DNA of 8,539 nucleotides from an uncultured Clostridia bacterium (GTDB lineage: Bacteria; Bacillota; Clostridia; Lachnospirales; Bianqueaceae), in NCBI GenBank assembly GCA_937892735.1, contig CALBGL010000076.1, forward strand, positions 1 to 8,539, in the 5' to 3' direction. Each line of letters starts with the position of its first letter. Positions within the stretch are counted from its first letter, which is position 1. Below are positions 1 to 6,769 of the stretch, piece by piece. The notes under the pieces are model-generated. The model saw nothing but the letters and a program-made list of their open reading frames with translations. It made no database searches and had not been told where the DNA came from. A program made the translations under genes and the position numbers.

Positions 1-1956
1 GGCTGCCTCCGCACTCATCAGAAGCTGCGGCAGGTACACGGTCTTCTTTTCAAATCCCTGTCCCACGATATCCAACGCAGGAATGATCTCTCCGTTCACC
101 ACATCCATAGGAGCTGTTGTCTGGAGAAGTTCCTTTGTATATCGAGCGGCCTCCGCCTTCAGTCCTCGGACGATGGCGCCAGCCAGCCCCTCCGCCTGCG
201 GCTCTCCTGCTTTGGACACGGCTGCAGTGCTTTTTACCTCCGTCATCACCGTGTCCGCATACGCAATATATGCCTGACAGTTTGGATCCTGATTCTGCAG
301 AGCTTTGGCACAATGGTACACCTTCATCATCTCCGCTGATGCCGGATTCATGATGGCGGCGGATAGTCCGCTGTCCAGCGCCATGGCGAAAAACGTAGAA
401 GTGATCATTTCCCTCTTGGGCAGCCCGAAGGAGATGTTGGAGACGCCCAGAGAGGTATGCACCTGCAGCTCCTGCGTGAGCCGCCGAATACAGGCAAGTG
501 TCGTGAGGGCGGAGGTGGTATCTGAAGAAATGGTCATAGCCAGCGGATCCACCACGATATCCTTACGGTCAATCCCATAGGAAGCGGCCCGTTCTATGAT
601 CTTCTTCGCGATGCGAATCCGCCCATCCGCATCCTCCGGTATGCCCGCCTCATCCAGTGTCAACGCGATCAGAACGCCGCCATACTTTGCCACCAGCGGT
701 AATACCTGTTCCAGGCTCTCTTCCTTTCCATTGACGGAATTGACCAACGGTTTGCCATTGTACCGGCGCATGGACCGTTCCAACACCTCCGGTGAAGAAC
801 TGTCGATCTGTAAGGGCAGATCCGTCACAGCCTGCAATTCTTCCACCACACGGCACATCATCCCGGCCTCATCAATGCCCGGCAGCCCCACGTTGACATC
901 CAGCACATGCGCTCCCTGATCCGCCTGTTTCAAACCTTCATTCAGGATATAGCCCATATCTTCCCGTTTGAGCGCTTCTTTCAGCCGTTTCTTTCCCGTC
1001 GGGTTGAGACGCTCTCCGATGAGTATCGGAGACGGTCCCATTTCCACCGCATGGGTATAAGAAGACACCAATGTATGGGATTTGTTGGATAATGGCAATG
1101 GTGCGATATCACGCACCTGCTCGATCATGCGTCTCATGTATTCCGGCGTCGTTCCGCAGCATCCTCCGACGATCCGAGCGCCCAGGCGTACGATCTCTGT
1201 CATCTCCGCAGCAAAGTCCTCCGGCCCCACATCGTATACCGTCCGCCCACCCTCGCTATGGGGCAGGCCCGCATTCGGATTCACGATGATCGGCAAAGAA
1301 GCATACCGCGCAAAAACCGGAACCAGTTTTTTCATTTGCGACGGTCCCAGAGAACAGTTGATCCCCAGCGCATCCACACGCAGTCCTTCGAGAAGAGCGA
1401 TCATCGACACCGGGTCTGCACCTGTCATCAGTTTTCCCCGCTCATCGTACACATTGGTCACAAAAACAGGCAGGTGGCTGTTCTCCTTGGCTGCCAGTAC
1501 CGCGGCTTTCGTCTCATAGGCGTCATTCATGGTCTCAATCAGAATCAGATCCACTCCGCCCTGCACGCCCAGACGCACCACCTCCGCAAAGACGCGCACC
1601 GCATCCTCAAAGTCCAGATCTCCCAGGGGCTTCAGCATCTTTCCCAATGGACCGATATCCAGCGCCACATACTGACCTGTCTTTGTGATCGCCGCCTTCG
1701 CATGCTGAATCCCTGCCAGCACAATCTGTGCCAGCTCGTCTCCCAATTTCAGCCGATTCGCACCAAAGGTATTGGTCTTGATGATATTGCATCCGGCAGC
1801 CAGATACGCACGGTGAAGATTCTGTATCACCTCAGGGTGCGTGAGATTCCAGCATTCCGGCAATTCTCCCGGCGCCAGCCCCGCCTCCTGCAGCATCGTA
1901 CCTGTACCGCCGTCAAAAAACACGAGGCCCGCCTGTATCTTTTCCTGTATCGTCAT
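1..1956 (-). CDS. metH: Cobalamin-dependent methionine synthase MetH (partial; C-terminus beyond left edge)
   Basis: Transfers the methyl group of 5-methyl-THF through cobalamin to homocysteine, giving methionine and THF; cytoplasmic. 652 residues are visible. The N-terminal homocysteine methyltransferase domain (about 1-290) starts with DGGTGTML and carries the zinc-binding cysteines C201 (GINCSLGP) and C266/C267 (GGCCGTTP). The pterin-binding domain follows (about 312-560), with IGERLNPTGKK, LDVNVGLPG near 352 and VSNISFGLP near 505. The helical cap domain then begins (about 585 on) and is cut at LPQLLMSAEAA. The B12-binding Rossmann domain with the DxHxxG cobalt-ligand motif should lie just beyond the edge. 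Total length is probably near 800, as in MetH forms without a fused reactivation domain, which here is the gene directly upstream. I chose ATG at 1956 because AAGGA (1962-1966) lies 5 bases upstream; the in-frame ATG at 1962 overlaps that site. The frame is open without interruption to base 1. Confidence 0.96.
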   Translation of the reverse strand, partial: MTIQEKIQAGLVFFDGGTGTMLQEAGLAPGELPECWNLTHPEVIQNLHRAYLAAGCNIIKTNTFGANRLKLGDELAQIVLAGIQHAKAAITKTGQYVALDIGPLGKMLKPLGDLDFEDAVRVFAEVVRLGVQGGVDLILIETMNDAYETKAAVLAAKENSHLPVFVTNVYDERGKLMTGADPVSMIALLEGLRVDALGINCSLGPSQMKKLVPVFARYASLPIIVNPNAGLPHSEGGRTVYDVGPEDFAAEMTEIVRLGARIVGGCCGTTPEYMRRMIEQVRDIAPLPLSNKSHTLVSSYTHAVEMGPSPILIGERLNPTGKKRLKEALKREDMGYILNEGLKQADQGAHVLDVNVGLPGIDEAGMMCRVVEELQAVTDLPLQIDSSSPEVLERSMRRYNGKPLVNSVNGKEESLEQVLPLVAKYGGVLIALTLDEAGIPEDADGRIRIAKKIIERAASYGIDRKDIVVDPLAMTISSDTTSALTTLACIRRLTQELQVHTSLGVSNISFGLPKREMITSTFFAMALDSGLSAAIMNPASAEMMKVYHCAKALQNQDPNCQAYIAYADTVMTEVKSTAAVSKAGEPQAEGLAGAIVRGLKAEAARYTKELLQTTAPMDVVNGEIIPALDIVGQGFEKKTVYLPQLLMSAEAA

Positions 1957-1973
1957 ATTCATCCTTCCCGCCC

Positions 1974-2645
1974 CTAGGCTCGATAGGGGCAATCCATCTT
2001 CTCACATGTCTCACATTTTTCCTGTGGTTCCTGACAGCGCACGGCAGAAGCCGAGATCCCTATGACCGCTGTCACGGACTTGACCGGCAGAAGCATCTTC
2101 TGCCCTGTCAGACTGACGCCAATCTTTCTCGCCGCATCCAGAATCCGTATCATTTCGCCCTGACACTCCAGCGGAAAATCTCCATACCCCGGGCTGAAAC
2201 GCGGCCGCAGGAACCTGCCCTCTCCAGCAGCCAACGTTTTCAGATATGCGTTGGTACTGGCAGCCGCATTTTCTACCGCTACAGAACCTGCGGCATCCAG
2301 GGCTAATGCGCGGACCTGCGATATCTGACTCCAGCGGGTGATATACCGCTCCGAATCCATACCGATAGTCACCGCCATGAAATATGCCTCCAGACACCCC
2401 TCCAAGTTTCGATACAGATTCCGGCTCTTTACCATAAAACAGCCAAAGTCTAACACATCCGGCTCCCTGGCGCTCAGCGGAAGCCGCAAAAAACAGGCCT
2501 TTGGCAAAAGAGGCAGCTCATCTGCCGCCTCTTTTGCCATTTTGTGCAGCCTTTCCTCCGTTTCTCCCCGGCACCCCATATACCGCAGGATCTGCCATGT
2601 ATCCAATGCTTCGATGGTTGGTGTATAGATCTCTATACGATTCAT
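1974..2645 (-). CDS. Stand-alone MetH reactivation-domain protein (AdoMet-binding activation domain family)
   Basis: 223 residues resembling the C-terminal activation domain of long MetH proteins. That domain binds AdoMet and allows reductive remethylation of cobalamin that has oxidised to the inactive cob(II)alamin state. The signature R-x3-GY-x3-P is present (R149, G153-Y154, P158, in RFSPGYGDFP), followed by a VKSVTAVIGIS strand (about 188-198). There is no signal peptide or membrane segment. In several anaerobes this domain is known to be a separate protein working in trans with a short MetH (Thermotoga is the known example), and its position between metF and metH fits that. The tail contains C204, C211, C214 and C219 (C-x6-C-x2-C-x4-C) ending CPYRA, which suggests a metal or Fe-S site; this is inference. 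The start ATG overlaps the metF stop (ATGA, 2642-2645), with no recognisable Shine-Dalgarno sequence in front, so translation is probably coupled to metF. metH begins 17 bases downstream of the stop. Confidence 0.88.
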   Translation of the reverse strand: MNRIEIYTPTIEALDTWQILRYMGCRGETEERLHKMAKEAADELPLLPKACFLRLPLSAREPDVLDFGCFMVKSRNLYRNLEGCLEAYFMAVTIGMDSERYITRWSQISQVRALALDAAGSVAVENAAASTNAYLKTLAAGEGRFLRPRFSPGYGDFPLECQGEMIRILDAARKIGVSLTGQKMLLPVKSVTAVIGISASAVRCQEPQEKCETCEKMDCPYRA

Positions 2646-3505
2646 AGAATTTTTGAAAGGTTGTCCATGATCTTAGCCGCCACATCCGGCTTATTCATGG
2701 AATACACATGAATATGCTCCACGCCATTGGCCAAAAGATCAATAATCTGTTCCGTCGCAAATGCCACGCCCGCCTGCTTCATCGCCGCCGGATAATCTGC
2801 GAAACGGTCAATGATCTGTTTGAATCGGGGCGGCAGCGCATTTCCGGAAATCCGGCAGATTCTGGCAATCTGGCGTCCATTAGTCACAGGCATGATGCCT
2901 GCAACCACCGGCACTCGGATGCCCGCCTCCCGGATCTTATATAAAAAGTTATAGAGGATATTATTATCGAAAAACATCTGCGTCGTCAAAAAATCACACC
3001 CTGCCTCTACCTTCTTCTTCAGGTTCTGAATGTCTTCCCGCTGATTCGCCGACTCCGGATGCCCTTCCGGATAACAGGCGCCCCCAATGCAGAAATCTCC
3101 TTTTGTCTTGATGTAGGTAATGAGTTCCGAGGCATGCTGGAAGCTCCACTCCTCCGGCGCACTCGCGCCCTCGGGAACATCTCCCCGCAGCGCCATAATA
3201 TTCTCAATGCCATTTTCCACCAAAAGAGACAGCTGATGATCGATCTGCTCTCTCGTGGACGACACACAGGTCAAATGTGCCAGAGTCGGTACTTTCTGTG
3301 TCTCCTGAATATTTTTCGCGACAGCCACCGTATAGGCGCTGGTACCGCCGCCCGCTCCATATGTCACGCTCATGAACACGGGATGCAGCGCGGCAATTTC
3401 TTCCGTCGCCTTTTTCACGCTCTCGATCTTATCTGTCGTCTTCGGCGGGAATACCTCAAAAGACAGAGTCGGCTTTCCAGGTTTGAAAAGTTCTGTCAAT
3501 TTCAT
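2642..3505 (-). CDS. metF: Methylenetetrahydrofolate reductase MetF
   Basis: Flavoprotein that reduces 5,10-methylene-THF to 5-methyl-THF, the methyl donor for the MetH encoded two genes downstream. The 287-residue product is the usual length of bacterial MetF, which has only the catalytic TIM barrel. Visible landmarks are LSFEVFPPK with the catalytic glutamate E17 (E28 in E. coli), SVTYGAGGGTS (46-56), NIMALRGD ending in D109 (D120 in E. coli), GGACYPEGHPES (141-152) and DFLTTQMFFDN with Q176 (Q183 in E. coli). The open frame extends back to an ATG at 3571, but that start lies upstream of the promoter and adds a non-conserved basic stretch. AGGAG at 3514-3518 is 8 bases from the ATG at 3505 and only 2 bases from the ATG at 3511, so 3505 is preferred; 3511 (two extra residues) cannot be excluded. 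The stop overlaps the next start by four bases. Confidence 0.96.
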   Translation of the reverse strand: MKLTELFKPGKPTLSFEVFPPKTTDKIESVKKATEEIAALHPVFMSVTYGAGGGTSAYTVAVAKNIQETQKVPTLAHLTCVSSTREQIDHQLSLLVENGIENIMALRGDVPEGASAPEEWSFQHASELITYIKTKGDFCIGGACYPEGHPESANQREDIQNLKKKVEAGCDFLTTQMFFDNNILYNFLYKIREAGIRVPVVAGIMPVTNGRQIARICRISGNALPPRFKQIIDRFADYPAAMKQAGVAFATEQIIDLLANGVEHIHVYSMNKPDVAAKIMDNLSKIL

Positions 3506-3513
3506 CTTCATCT

Positions 3514-3518
3514 CTCCT
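3514..3518 (-). promoter_or_regulatory. Ribosome binding site that decides the metF start
   Basis: On the minus strand the sequence GAGGAGAG precedes ATGAAGATG. Its AGGAG core is 8 bases from the second ATG (3505) and 2 bases from the first (3511). This favours the second as the start and argues against the far-upstream ATG at 3571. Confidence 0.8.
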
Positions 3519-3536
3519 CTTTTTCTTTTTAAGAAT

Positions 3537-3565
3537 ATTATACGAGGAAATATCCGCTTTGTCAC
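3537..3565 (-). promoter_or_regulatory. Sigma-A type promoter for the metF-reactivase-metH operon
   Basis: On the minus strand there is a perfect -10 box TATAAT (3537-3542), a 17-base spacer (3543-3559) and a -35 box GTGACA (3560-3565), which matches TTGACA at five of six positions. Transcription would start near 3530, leaving a leader of roughly 25 bases before the metF ATG at 3505. That is too short for a cobalamin or SAM riboswitch. The promoter sits wholly in the gap after the M23 peptidase gene and explains why the methionine genes can be expressed apart from the upstream block. Confidence 0.8.
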
Positions 3566-3569
3566 GCAC

Positions 3570-3584
3570 AAATTTTATAAATTT
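3570..3584 (-). promoter_or_regulatory. AT-only segment with inverted repeat upstream of the metF -35 box (possible UP element)
   Basis: Fifteen consecutive A/T bases read AAATTT-ATA-AAATTT on the minus strand, immediately after the M23 stop and 4 bases upstream of the -35 box. Position and composition fit an UP element contacted by the RNA polymerase alpha subunit. The paired AAATTT arms could instead be a small operator. It has no GC stem, so it is not a convincing terminator for the upstream gene. Confidence 0.35.
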
Positions 3585-4210
3585 CATTTTCGCAGGAAGG
3601 GATATGGGTTGATCCAGCTTTCATCTCCTGTCTCTGGATATACCTGAATACCAAGATGCAAATGCGTGGGAAATCGTCCAGTGGTTCCTTCTTCGCCATA
3701 ACCGGAGTCTCCCATATATCCCAGGAAATCTCCCGATTCCACACGATCCCCTACGGCCAGTCCCGATGCATAGGCATACAGATGCGCATAATAATAGTAC
3801 ACCCCACTCGGCGATGTCACGCCTACACGCCAACCGCCCAATTCATTCCATCCCAGATTCGTCACAATCCCCTGTGTCATGGAATAGATAGGAAGACTTC
3901 CCGGCGTGTCCTTAAGATCCATCAGATCCGTACCATAGTGCTTTCTTTCTCCTCCATAGCTTCGATCTGATAAAAAACTATCCCCGAAAGAACACTTCTC
4001 CAGATCCGTAGGCATCGTCTGGATCTCCTCTTCAACAGTTCTGGCAATGATTCCCAATGCCAGCGCATACGTCCCTTTGCAGGTAATCTCATGCCGGAAT
4101 ACCATTCCCATAAGAAGGGCCGACTCCCATACGATACAGCACAGGAGTGCCAGACAGAACCAGATTTCCCGATCACGAAACACTCTCCCATACCACCTAT
4201 TCTGTTTCAT
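3584..4210 (-). CDS. Membrane-anchored M23/LytM family peptidase
   Basis: 208 residues. A single hydrophobic segment (about 16-37) after a basic N-terminus predicts an uncleaved membrane anchor with the rest outside the cell. The peptidase core has the zinc-ligand motif HxxxD (H91, D95, in HYGTDLMD), the YYYYAHL motif with H143, and HLHLG with H183 and H185. The full set expected of an active LytM-type zinc endopeptidase is therefore present (ligands H91, D95, H185; catalytic H143 and H183). Enzymes of this family cut peptide cross-links in peptidoglycan. The linker between membrane and catalytic domain is short (about 45 residues) and lacks coiled-coil or LysM repeats, so it would act close to the membrane. 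GGGGAG (4219-4224) lies 8 bases upstream of the ATG. It is probably the last gene of the upstream transcript, 36 bases after the rhamnosidase gene. A role in sporulation (SpoIIQ-like) is possible but nothing nearby supports it. Confidence 0.87.
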   Translation of the reverse strand: MKQNRWYGRVFRDREIWFCLALLCCIVWESALLMGMVFRHEITCKGTYALALGIIARTVEEEIQTMPTDLEKCSFGDSFLSDRSYGGERKHYGTDLMDLKDTPGSLPIYSMTQGIVTNLGWNELGGWRVGVTSPSGVYYYYAHLYAYASGLAVGDRVESGDFLGYMGDSGYGEEGTTGRFPTHLHLGIQVYPETGDESWINPYPFLRK

Positions 4211-4246
4211 ATCGATCTCTCCCCTGCCATCTACCCCAATATATGC

Positions 4247-6274
4247 CTAGAGAAGTTTCTCCATACCCCAATCCGTCAGGAAAAGAATCGGATAGGTAAA
4301 AGCCAGGTGGAAAAGAGAAGTATTCCATTTAGAATCCTTCCCCCACCCTTCCCAGATTGTTGTCGCACCCTCCCGCAACATCCTGGGCCAGGCAGCTTCA
4401 TCTTGTATCAATTCGAGCGCCAGCTCTTTACGGCCTATACGCACCAGCGCGGACAGCATGGCCATACTGATGAAAAACATGCTGTTGCGCAGTTTCTTTT
4501 CTTCGATCATGGATACAATCCTCTCCTGGGTTCTGTCATCCGGACACAGATCGAACAGCAGCGCCAACGCATTGGAAGGCAGACTGTGCTGGCAGGAGTC
4601 TGGGCGATCCCGAAACAGCGATGCCTCTGGATCCCAAAATCGGCGAATATACTGTGCCTTAAGTCTCTCTGCATCCGGCAGCGTCGATGGCTGGCGGAGT
4701 ATCTCCGCTAATCTTTCCATGCTTATGAGTGCACCGATATAATAGGCATTGATGACATTATGCAGTCCCGGAACGATCTTTCCCTGCGTCAAATCAAAAT
4801 CATAGCCGTCTCTGGCCTCCGGCGGCCATTCCACCACACACCATTTATCCAGATTCTCCAGGAGCCCTTCTGCATTTCCATAGCTATCCCGGAAGGTTTC
4901 CATCATTCTGAGTACAACCGGATATCGTCTGCGAATATAGTCCTCATTGTGGCACAGATGCCAATGCACCCGCATCAACATGGGCAGCATCAGGCAATAA
5001 TCCGCGATTTCCTGCATGAAAGAGCAGGCGGCGCAGGTCATCAATCCCGGAGTAATGACGCTGCTGTACAGTGTATCATCGATGAGCTTTTCCATGAGAG
5101 CCGTATCGCCGGTCAACACCGCATATGAGGTAGATGTAAAACATCCGTCTCCCAGATATTGCCCTTTCTCCCGCTCCATACAGTCCATTAGAGCTTCCTG
5201 CGCGCCGTATCGGAGAGAGTGAGCGCAGAGATCCCAAATACGGCGCAAGATGGCATTGTCCGTCTGGCAGGCTGCCTGCTGCCGGAACGGATAATGCCGA
5301 GCCAGCAAGCAGAGGGAATCCTCCTCGAGATATGTTCCTTCTGGCAATGTGATCTCCGCATACCGGAATGACAGGTAATCAAAATGCTGCAGCGTGTCAT
5401 TTCCCCCGGAAAGAATCCACTCCTCCTCATACCGACAGTTCGCCCTCAGATCGAACCGGACTCGTCCCTCCGGCGTAAGCTCCTGCCCGTACCGCAGTAC
5501 GATACGGCTCCCCCGAGGCCCGCGCGCCTTGAACTCCATAGTCCCCACATAGACGCTTCCAAAATCCACCTGAACCACACGCTCTGATATTCGGCGCAGC
5601 ACCATCGGTACGATCCGTTCTGTCACGACGGCTTGGCTCTTCTGTTCATAGAGGGATACCCCCATATCCATTCGTTCACAGGCCGCTTCCCATTCGGAGT
5701 CATCATAATCGGGACTCGCAAAGCCCTCTTCCGTCGAACCGCTGTCATACCGCTCTAAAAACTGTGTCTCATACCCTGTGGTTCCCAGCTCCTCATACCC
5801 GCCATGCTGGCGCCATCGCCAGGAGGAATCGGTGGAAAGCATCTGTTTGCCGTCGCAGCACAGATCCAACAGGAGGCCATGCCGGCCATCCCCACTGACC
5901 CAGACCCGATTGATCAGCCCCTGATAATAGGTGTGTACCGCGATCAGATTCGTGCCTTCCCTCAGATAGGGCGTCACGTCGAGTTTCTGATAATAATAAT
6001 GCCAGGGGTAGCCCGGAGCCGGCCCCTGACAGACATAGTTCCCATTGATGTACAGTTTATAAGCATCATCCGCCGTCAGCCACAACACGGCCTGCTGGAA
6101 GGAAGGCAATACAAAGGAACGCCGGAACAGGATGTGCCGGTTGCGCCGTTTCTCCTCCGGCACACGGACAGGATCCAACTGCCGATGAAATACCGGCAGT
6201 ACCGGCCCCTGAGCAAATTCCGGTGTGGTAATCCATTTTCCCGTAAACTTTCGGCTCAATTCCTCGAAATTCAT
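4247..6274 (-). CDS. GH78-type alpha-L-rhamnosidase, intracellular, short form
   Basis: 675 residues, predicted to release terminal alpha-L-rhamnose from glycans or plant glycosides. An N-terminal beta-sandwich with ADDAYKLYINGNYV (68-81) resembles the rhamnosidase N domain. A second beta-rich region (about 215-330, VDFGSVYVGTMEF and later LSFRYAEI) follows, then the six-hairpin catalytic domain (about 335-665). The catalytic motif DCMEREKGQYLGD puts D364, E369 and D376 at the same spacing as D567/E572/D579 of Bacillus BsRhaB. E642 in ATTIWEGWG matches E841, the general base. The protein ends only 33 residues after E642, so the usual C-terminal beta-sandwich is missing; no frameshift remnant fits in the 36 bases downstream. 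There is no signal peptide, so it should act on imported oligosaccharides or glycosides, but no transporter or rhamnose catabolic gene is nearby. AGGAGG (6283-6288), inside the end of rnhA, is 8 bases from the ATG. Substrate and bond specificity are unproven. Confidence 0.87.
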   Translation of the reverse strand: MNFEELSRKFTGKWITTPEFAQGPVLPVFHRQLDPVRVPEEKRRNRHILFRRSFVLPSFQQAVLWLTADDAYKLYINGNYVCQGPAPGYPWHYYYQKLDVTPYLREGTNLIAVHTYYQGLINRVWVSGDGRHGLLLDLCCDGKQMLSTDSSWRWRQHGGYEELGTTGYETQFLERYDSGSTEEGFASPDYDDSEWEAACERMDMGVSLYEQKSQAVVTERIVPMVLRRISERVVQVDFGSVYVGTMEFKARGPRGSRIVLRYGQELTPEGRVRFDLRANCRYEEEWILSGGNDTLQHFDYLSFRYAEITLPEGTYLEEDSLCLLARHYPFRQQAACQTDNAILRRIWDLCAHSLRYGAQEALMDCMEREKGQYLGDGCFTSTSYAVLTGDTALMEKLIDDTLYSSVITPGLMTCAACSFMQEIADYCLMLPMLMRVHWHLCHNEDYIRRRYPVVLRMMETFRDSYGNAEGLLENLDKWCVVEWPPEARDGYDFDLTQGKIVPGLHNVINAYYIGALISMERLAEILRQPSTLPDAERLKAQYIRRFWDPEASLFRDRPDSCQHSLPSNALALLFDLCPDDRTQERIVSMIEEKKLRNSMFFISMAMLSALVRIGRKELALELIQDEAAWPRMLREGATTIWEGWGKDSKWNTSLFHLAFTYPILFLTDWGMEKLL

Positions 6275-6277
6275 GGC

Positions 6278-6763
6278 TTATTCCTCCTGTACATCCTCCA
6301 TCAGATGGGCCGTATCCAGTGCCGCCTCCACGGCCAGTTCATCACAGCGATTATTATAAGGGTTCTCCGCATGGCCCTTCACCCAACGAAAGGTGACTTC
6401 ATGGGGTTTCATTGCCGCCAGCAGGCGCTTCCACAGATCCACATTTTTCGCCTTCTCTTTTTTCTTCGCATCCTTATACCAGCCCTGACGCTGCCATTTC
6501 TCAAGCCACCCCTTGGTCATGGCATTGACCAGATACTGAGAATCCGAGTACAACGTGATACGGCAGGGTACCTTAAGTGCCTCCAGACTCACCACCGCCG
6601 CTAAAATCTCCATGCGGTTATTCGTTGTCAGCCGATACCCGGCCTTCATTTCTTTACGGAAGACCTGCCCGTCATCTCTGGCATACTGCAGAACCACGCC
6701 GTATCCTCCCGGCCCTGGATTGCCCCTACAGGCGCCATCCGTATATATCGTCACTTCTTTCAT
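6278..6763 (-). CDS. rnhA: Ribonuclease HI
   Basis: Cleaves the RNA strand of RNA/DNA hybrids (R-loops, Okazaki primers) in the cytoplasm; metal-dependent. The 161-residue product is the normal length for type 1 RNase H. The full catalytic set is present: D9 in YTDGACRGNPGPGG, E52 in NNRMEI, D74 in LYSDSQY, H131 in VKGHAENP and D141 in NRCDELA, matching D10, E48, D70, H124 and D134 of E. coli. The basic handle region (about 84-105, with W86, W90, W95 and a KKKEK run) is present, so this is the E. coli-like form and not the handle-less one. The start is 6 bases after the pheA stop. The AGGAG site overlaps that stop and stands only 3 bases from the ATG, an unusually tight spacing. The gene has no functional link to its neighbours; it appears to ride in the operon. 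Confidence 0.95.
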   Translation of the reverse strand: MKEVTIYTDGACRGNPGPGGYGVVLQYARDDGQVFRKEMKAGYRLTTNNRMEILAAVVSLEALKVPCRITLYSDSQYLVNAMTKGWLEKWQRQGWYKDAKKKEKAKNVDLWKRLLAAMKPHEVTFRWVKGHAENPYNNRCDELAVEAALDTAHLMEDVQEE

Positions 6764-6769
6764 GTTCTC

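Noticed and set aside
1258..1977. 239-residue plus-strand reading frame
   Set aside because: It lies opposite metH and has no domain features; it is rich in His/Gln/Arg as expected of an antisense shadow. metH motifs on the other strand (GINC, GGCCGTTP) are unambiguous.
3506..3571. Extended metF N-terminus from the ATG at 3571
   Set aside because: The start would be upstream of the -10 and -35 boxes, has no good ribosome binding site and adds a basic, non-conserved stretch.
3566..3600. Terminator after the M23 gene
   Set aside because: The only inverted repeat is the AAATTT pair, with no GC-rich stem and no following T-run, so it is unlikely to end transcription.
4211..4246. Promoter or terminator between the rhamnosidase and M23 genes
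   Set aside because: Within 36 bases there is no paired stem and no -35/-10 combination; only the M23 ribosome binding site is clear.
5804..6604. 266-residue plus-strand reading frame
   Set aside because: It spans the 5' part of the GH78 gene and most of rnhA on the opposite strand. Both are well supported by catalytic motifs, and the frame shows no recognisable fold or ribosome binding site.
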